From assembly GCA_046765875.1 (NCBI GenBank), contig JBKPSJ010000358.1:1-8814 (forward strand): DNA of 8,814 nt, written 5' to 3'. Positions 5,564 to 8,814 of this stretch are shown piece by piece. The notes under the pieces are model-generated. The model was not told where the DNA came from, ran no database searches, and saw only the letters and a program-made list of their open reading frames with translations. The DNA is from DASRHY01 sp046765875. Lineage in GTDB: Bacteria > Actinomycetota > Actinomycetes > Propionibacteriales > Kribbellaceae. A program made the translations under genes and the position numbers. Numbering within the stretch: position 1 is the first letter of the stretch; every line of letters begins with the position of its first letter.

Positions 5564-6649
5564 CGCGCGGATGGCGGCCATCGTCTCGTGGGACGGGACC
5601 ACGCCGTGGTCCCTCGGGTTGATCAGAGACACGTCACGTGGGTGCTGCAGCAACTGGTACACGGTGGTTGGCAGGCGGTTGAACTCGTCCGGGTCCACCA
5701 CGGCCAGCGTGAAGAGCTCTATCTGGTTGGTGCCGAAACAGCGCGTGTTGATCTCCGGAACCTGACCACCGCCGAAGCGTGCGGCACACTCGACGAGCAC
5801 CGGCCCGCCGGCGGTCAGCATGACCTCGGTGTGGGCGGCCCAGTTGCGGATCTCCAGGGCGTCGAGCACCTGGTGAGTGTAGGACTCCAGCTTTTTGGCG
5901 ACCGGGTCGTCCGGCGCCAGCGGCTCGTCGTAGTCGTAGATGATGTTGCCGCCGGCGAGCCGAATCTTGTAGTACCGCCAGATCTCGACGGTGTGATGCC
6001 TGCCGTCACGACTGACCGTGTTGACGAAGTACTCTTCCCCGGCCAGGAACTCCTGCGCGAGCACCACCGTATTGGGCTTCCCGTGACGGTCGGTACTGGT
6101 CATGATCTTTTCGTGGACGGCGCGAACCTGCTCCGGAGACGAACATGCCGCGACGTTGTCCGTGCCGGAGCTGGCGACCGGTTTCAGGACGACCGGGTAG
6201 CCTGCGGTCGTCTCGGCCCACGCGATGATGTCGTCGGCATCGGATGCGACTGTGGTGGCCGCGTGTGCCAGTCCGGCATCGCGCAGTGCCAGGACCATGT
6301 CATATTTGTTGCGTCGGGCCGTCGGTCGGCTCATCCCGTTGCCGGGAGTGTCGAGCTCGGCGGAGAGCTGGTCGGCCAGCTCGACGCCCGACTCCCCGGC
6401 GGCGATCACGTAGCTGACCCCACGCGCACGCAGCGCGGCCGCCGTGGCCACGACGTCACCGTCATGGCGGACATTGTCGACGAAACCATCGGGGATCGGC
6501 AGCCGAGCCAGGTGAACGTCGGGGCTCGGCGACTGGACGTGCACACACTCCACGTCGTGCCGGTGCAGCGCGGGCAGCAGGTGGCGCCCCATCGAGTACG
6601 CGTCGACCAACGCCGCTCGTGTCGTCTGCGCGCGAGAACTGGTTGGCAT
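5354..6649 (-). CDS. ATP-grasp amino acid ligase-like protein, 431 aa
   Basis: The N-terminal domain opens with RAALVDAYSMGRHLLPAL (11-28), the VDxYSxG start seen in the BL00235/BacD-like amino acid ligase group. The ATP-grasp core follows: YPVVLKPVASSGTDNV (151-166, Lys156), LAQEFLAGEEYFVNTVS (198-213), HTEVM (Glu274) and LVECAARFGGG (Glu287, Arg291, Gly-rich loop). Family members form dipeptides or amides from free amino acids using ATP, with ADP and phosphate as products. ATG at 6649 has a near-ideal AAGGAG (RNA sense, 6661-6656) six bases upstream. It follows the LysZ-like gene by about 50 bases and is the last gene of the AmCP operon, ending 71 bases from the convergent ATP-grasp gene. 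Its codon use looks less GC-saturated than its neighbours (TTT, AAA, AAT, ATA-containing stretches), which may mean separate acquisition. It is larger than and unlike RimK-type LysX. Whether it loads the carrier or condenses the finished amino acid is open. Confidence 0.85.
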   Translation of the reverse strand: MPTSSRAQTTRAALVDAYSMGRHLLPALHRHDVECVHVQSPSPDVHLARLPIPDGFVDNVRHDGDVVATAAALRARGVSYVIAAGESGVELADQLSAELDTPGNGMSRPTARRNKYDMVLALRDAGLAHAATTVASDADDIIAWAETTAGYPVVLKPVASSGTDNVAACSSPEQVRAVHEKIMTSTDRHGKPNTVVLAQEFLAGEEYFVNTVSRDGRHHTVEIWRYYKIRLAGGNIIYDYDEPLAPDDPVAKKLESYTHQVLDALEIRNWAAHTEVMLTAGGPVLVECAARFGGGQVPEINTRCFGTNQIELFTLAVVDPDEFNRLPTTVYQLLQHPRDVSLINPRDHGVVPSHETMAAIRALPSYAHTLMAHPEGHPLPRTIDVATQPGWIFLISDDPEEIRADYEKLRQIERDYLYDDNPRQGKTFPAR

Positions 6650-6701
6650 CGTCAGCTCCTTCCTCAGTGAGTCGGGATAGTCCTCGGACGGGAGGTTCCG
6701 G

Positions 6702-7547
6702 TTATGCCGAATTCGTTGTCACCGAATTCGTTGTCACCGTGGTGCCGGACCCGGCCAGCGCTCGGCTGACCGGGCTGGGTACCCGCCCGTCCGCTATGCG
6801 TACCGACGCCACTCCGCCGGCCAGTGCCTCACGTGCCGCAACGAGTTTGAGTGCCATGCCACCGCCGGCGAACCGGCCCGGCGCGCCGGTCGCCGGCACC
6901 TCGTAGGTACTCAGCACGCTGGTGTCGTCGTCGGGATCGGCGAGTACCCCTGGTGCGCCGGTCAGCAGCACCAGCTGGTCAGCACCGAGTGCCGCCGCGA
7001 GCGCTGCCGCGACGCGGTCGGCGTCGACGTTCACCGGGTGGTCGTGCTCGTCGATCGCGGGCGGTGAGACCACCGGCACGAAGCCGGACCGCAGCAGGGT
7101 TTCCGCCAGTTCGGTGCGCACCTCGCTGAGCCGGCCGCTGAGGTTGTCCCGGACCAGTGTCGTCCGACCATCCACAACGGACCGGACGGCGGACTTGCGG
7201 CGGGCGCGCAGCATGCCGCCGTCCAGGCCGGTGAGGCCGACCGCGGGCACCCCGAGCCGGGACAGCTCCGCGACGATGCTTGGTTTGACCCCACCGGCCA
7301 GCGCGAGGATGACCACCTCCAGCGTCGCCGGGTCGGTGTACCTGGTGGACACCTTGTCCGGGGCGACGAGGGTGCGTTGCGGGACACCGAGTCTCCCGGC
7401 CAGTCGGGCGATCTCCCCAGAACCTCCGTGCACCAGGAGAACCGACTGCCCGGCACGGACGAGCCCGGCGACGTCGGCGCAGATGCCCGCGGCGTCGACG
7501 GCCGGGTTGCCGCCGCACTTGACGACTGTCAGCGGTCTGGCGGTCAC
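6702..7547 (-). CDS. lysZ: LysZ-like carrier-bound amino acid kinase (ArgB family), 281 aa
   Basis: Amino acid kinase fold. VVKCGGN at residues 8-14 binds the phosphates (Lys10), HGGSGEI at 40-46 forms the Gly-rich substrate loop, and GLTGLDGG, then RRKSAVRSVVDG, NVDADRVAAALAAALGA and LLTGAPGVL follow in order. The C-terminal ADGRVPSPVSRAL is characteristic of LysZ and LysW-dependent kinases rather than free N-acetylglutamate kinases. LysZ phosphorylates the distal carboxylate of glutamate or 2-aminoadipate held on LysW, making an acyl phosphate for LysY. GTG at 7547 was chosen because GGAG lies five bases upstream and the glycine motif then sits near the N terminus. It starts 23 bases after the LysY-like stop. 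The protein ends in an unusual Thr/Asn/Ser tail (TTNSVTTNSA) made by a 15-base tandem duplication. Confidence 0.88.
   Translation of the reverse strand: MTARPLTVVKCGGNPAVDAAGICADVAGLVRAGQSVLLVHGGSGEIARLAGRLGVPQRTLVAPDKVSTRYTDPATLEVVILALAGGVKPSIVAELSRLGVPAVGLTGLDGGMLRARRKSAVRSVVDGRTTLVRDNLSGRLSEVRTELAETLLRSGFVPVVSPPAIDEHDHPVNVDADRVAAALAAALGADQLVLLTGAPGVLADPDDDTSVLSTYEVPATGAPGRFAGGGMALKLVAAREALAGGVASVRIADGRVPSPVSRALAGSGTTVTTNSVTTNSA
6707..6739. repeat. 15-bp tandem duplication at the 3' end of the LysZ-like gene
   Basis: Two exact copies of ccgaattcgttgtca (6707-6721 and 6722-6736), plus three more matching bases. The repeat is in frame and encodes VTTNS twice, just before the TAA stop. It contains the AT-rich GAATTC twice, out of character for the GC-rich surroundings. 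It is probably a slippage duplication that extends the C-terminal tail. Confidence 0.9.
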
Positions 7548-7570
7548 GGTGTCTCCAGTTCGCCGGGGCC

Positions 7571-8596
7571 TCAGACGGGATGCAGGCCGGGGAAGGACAG
7601 GCCGAGTGCTTCCGGCCAGCCCATGCGGATGTTCAGGCACTGGACCGCATTGCCCGCGCCGCCCTTCATGAGGTTGTCCAGTGCCGCGATGGTCACCAGC
7701 CGTCCGGCCTCCTCGTCGACGGCGTACCCGACATCGCAGAAGTTCGATCCCAGCAGGATCTTCGGCTCCGGGTAACGGAAAATGCCGCGCTGGTGGGCGA
7801 CCAGACGGACGAACGGCTCGTTCTGGTACTGCTCGCGGAACGCCCTGCGCACCGCCGACTTGTTCACACCGGGGCGCAGCGTGGCGTGACAGACCGTCTG
7901 CACACCTCGTACCGCCTCGACTCCGGTCGCGGTCATGGTGGCCGGAATGCCGAGGTGCCGGGAGATCTCCGCCTCGTGCCGGTGCCCGGTCGGTGCGAAC
8001 ACCCGCATCGCCCCGCTGCGCTCGGCATGCAGGTTCGCCTCGCCCGCGGTGGCACCGGAACCGCTGGACCCGGTGCGCGCGTCGAGCCGGGCCATCGGCT
8101 CGACCAGGCCCCGGGCCACGAGTGGGTACAGCGCGAGCACGCCCGCCACCGCCATGCAGCCGGGCACGCTGACCAGGTCGGCGCTGCGCAGGCTCTCCCT
8201 GTGCAGTTCGGGTATCCCGGGGACGAAGTCGCCGAGCAGGTGCGGCGCGGCGTGCGCGTTCCCGTAGTAGCGCTGGTAGACCTCGGTGTCGTCCAGCCGG
8301 AAGTCCCCGGTGAGGTCGATGACCTGCTTGGCCGGTCCGATCCAGCGGTCGATCTGTGTCATGGCGGCGCGGTGCGGCGTGGCCAGGAACACCGTGTCGC
8401 ACTCATCCACCTCATCGGCCGAACAGAACAGCAGGTCGGTGGCGGACCGCAGGTTCGGATGGACACCGTCGACCCGCTTGCCGGGGAACCGGGACGACAC
8501 CGCGGCCGTCACCTCGACCTCGGGGTGGCCGATGAGTAGTCGCAGCAGCTCACCGCCGATGTATCCGGCCGCACCGACCACCGCGACGCGGATCAC
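7571..8596 (-). CDS. lysY: LysY-like carrier-bound acyl-phosphate reductase (ArgC family), 341 aa
   Basis: An NADPH-dependent reductase of the N-acetyl-gamma-glutamyl-phosphate reductase family. GAAGYIGGELLRLL at residues 8-21 is the Rossmann loop, ATPHRAAM is at about 72-79 and DLTGDFRL at 94-101. SVPGCMAVAGVLALYPL carries the nucleophilic Cys147, GSSGSGATAGEANLH is at 177-190, and HRHEAEI at 205-211 carries the catalytic His. The active-site context is PGC followed by Met-Ala, not the NPGCY of housekeeping ArgC, consistent with the LysW-dependent branch (inference). The reaction reduces the LysZ product to a carrier-bound semialdehyde. GTG at 8596 gives the usual MIRVAVVGA start; an in-frame GTG at 8614 is an alternative and neither has a clear ribosome binding site. 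It lies 40 bases downstream of the lysW-like gene and 23 bases upstream of the kinase, so one operon is likely. Confidence 0.88.
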   Translation of the reverse strand: MIRVAVVGAAGYIGGELLRLLIGHPEVEVTAAVSSRFPGKRVDGVHPNLRSATDLLFCSADEVDECDTVFLATPHRAAMTQIDRWIGPAKQVIDLTGDFRLDDTEVYQRYYGNAHAAPHLLGDFVPGIPELHRESLRSADLVSVPGCMAVAGVLALYPLVARGLVEPMARLDARTGSSGSGATAGEANLHAERSGAMRVFAPTGHRHEAEISRHLGIPATMTATGVEAVRGVQTVCHATLRPGVNKSAVRRAFREQYQNEPFVRLVAHQRGIFRYPEPKILLGSNFCDVGYAVDEEAGRLVTIAALDNLMKGGAGNAVQCLNIRMGWPEALGLSFPGLHPV

Positions 8597-8636
8597 GACC
8601 AGGACCCGGTGCACGCCGCACGCCTGCGCACGACGA

Positions 8637-8810
8637 CTACTCTCCCCAGTCCTCTTCGACCTCGGGCGCGAGGGCGAGCACCACCGGGCTCAACGCCACG
8701 ATCTCCAGTTCGTTTCGGCAGCCCGCACACTCGACGATCTCGTTGAGCCGCACCGAGTGGCCGATCTGCACCTCGTCCTCGCACTCCGGGCAGGTCTGCG
8801 CTGTGGTCAT
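8637..8810 (-). CDS. lysW: LysW-like amino-group carrier protein, 57 aa
   Basis: A small acidic zinc-ribbon protein. Cys7-x2-Cys10 (CPEC) and Cys28-x2-Cys31 (CAGC) form the zinc site. The C terminus is VEEDWGE, the hallmark EDWGE of LysW, whose last Glu side-chain carboxylate receives the amino group of the substrate. The carrier protects that amino group and, through its negative surface, presents the intermediate to LysZ and LysY. The size (57 residues) matches the family (about 54-56). ATG at 8810 is four bases from the window edge, so its ribosome binding site and promoter are not visible. First visible gene of the operon with lysY-like, lysZ-like and an ATP-grasp ligase. In actinomycetes, which make lysine by the diaminopimelate route, this carrier points to specialised metabolism (known example: vazabitide A). 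Confidence 0.93.
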   Translation of the reverse strand: MTTAQTCPECEDEVQIGHSVRLNEIVECAGCRNELEIVALSPVVLALAPEVEEDWGE

Positions 8811-8814
8811 GTGG

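Noticed and set aside
7548..8402. Long upstream extension of the kinase frame through the LysY-like gene
   Set aside because: The extension is an off-frame shadow of the reductase. The kinase has its own GTG with GGAG at 7547 and family motifs begin there.
6702..8596. Housekeeping argB-argC pair of arginine biosynthesis
   Set aside because: The kinase has the LysZ-type C terminus, the reductase lacks the NPGCY motif, and a LysW carrier with EDWGE lies immediately upstream; no argJ or argD neighbours are seen.
1..8814. CRISPR arrays, tRNA/rRNA genes, insertion sequences, phage genes
   Set aside because: I saw no regularly spaced repeats, no cloverleaf-like sequence, and no transposase or integrase motifs on either strand.

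Overview
The window is high-GC DNA with strong G/C preference at third codon positions, GTG starts and tightly packed operons. This fits a filamentous actinomycete (Streptomyces or a Pseudonocardiales-type genus; I cannot resolve further). The contents look like one flank of a specialised-metabolite gene cluster built around an amino-group carrier protein (AmCP, LysW type), together with arginine/ornithine-type enzymes and two ATP-grasp ligases.

Layout. (1) Left, minus strand: the N-terminal piece of an arginase/agmatinase-family ureohydrolase runs off the left edge. It lies downstream of a complete NAD-type short-chain dehydrogenase. (2) Positions 1016-1452 form a divergent control region with three short perfect inverted repeats and a weak promoter-like motif. 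(3) Plus strand 1453-5282: an operon of ornithine aminotransferase (RocD type), a 12-helix MFS exporter, a 29-codon ORF and an ATP-grasp ligase, joined by short gaps or start/stop overlaps. (4) Convergent junction 5283-5353. (5) Minus strand, read from the right edge inwards: LysW-like carrier (C-terminal EDWGE), LysY-like reductase, LysZ-like kinase and a second, different ATP-grasp ligase.

How the genes may work together. In the known LysW pathways (lysine/arginine synthesis in Thermus and archaea; vazabitide A/DADH in Streptomyces), a LysX ligase attaches the amino group of glutamate or 2-aminoadipate to the C-terminal Glu of LysW. LysZ then phosphorylates the distal carboxylate and LysY reduces it to a semialdehyde. 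Here LysW, LysZ and LysY are in operon order, but no RimK-like LysX, LysJ-family aminotransferase or LysK hydrolase is visible. The inference is that a carrier-bound semialdehyde is made and modified (aminotransferase and dehydrogenase are candidates), coupled to other amino acids by the ATP-grasp ligases, and exported by the MFS protein. The final product cannot be read from this window. LysX and LysK may lie outside it.
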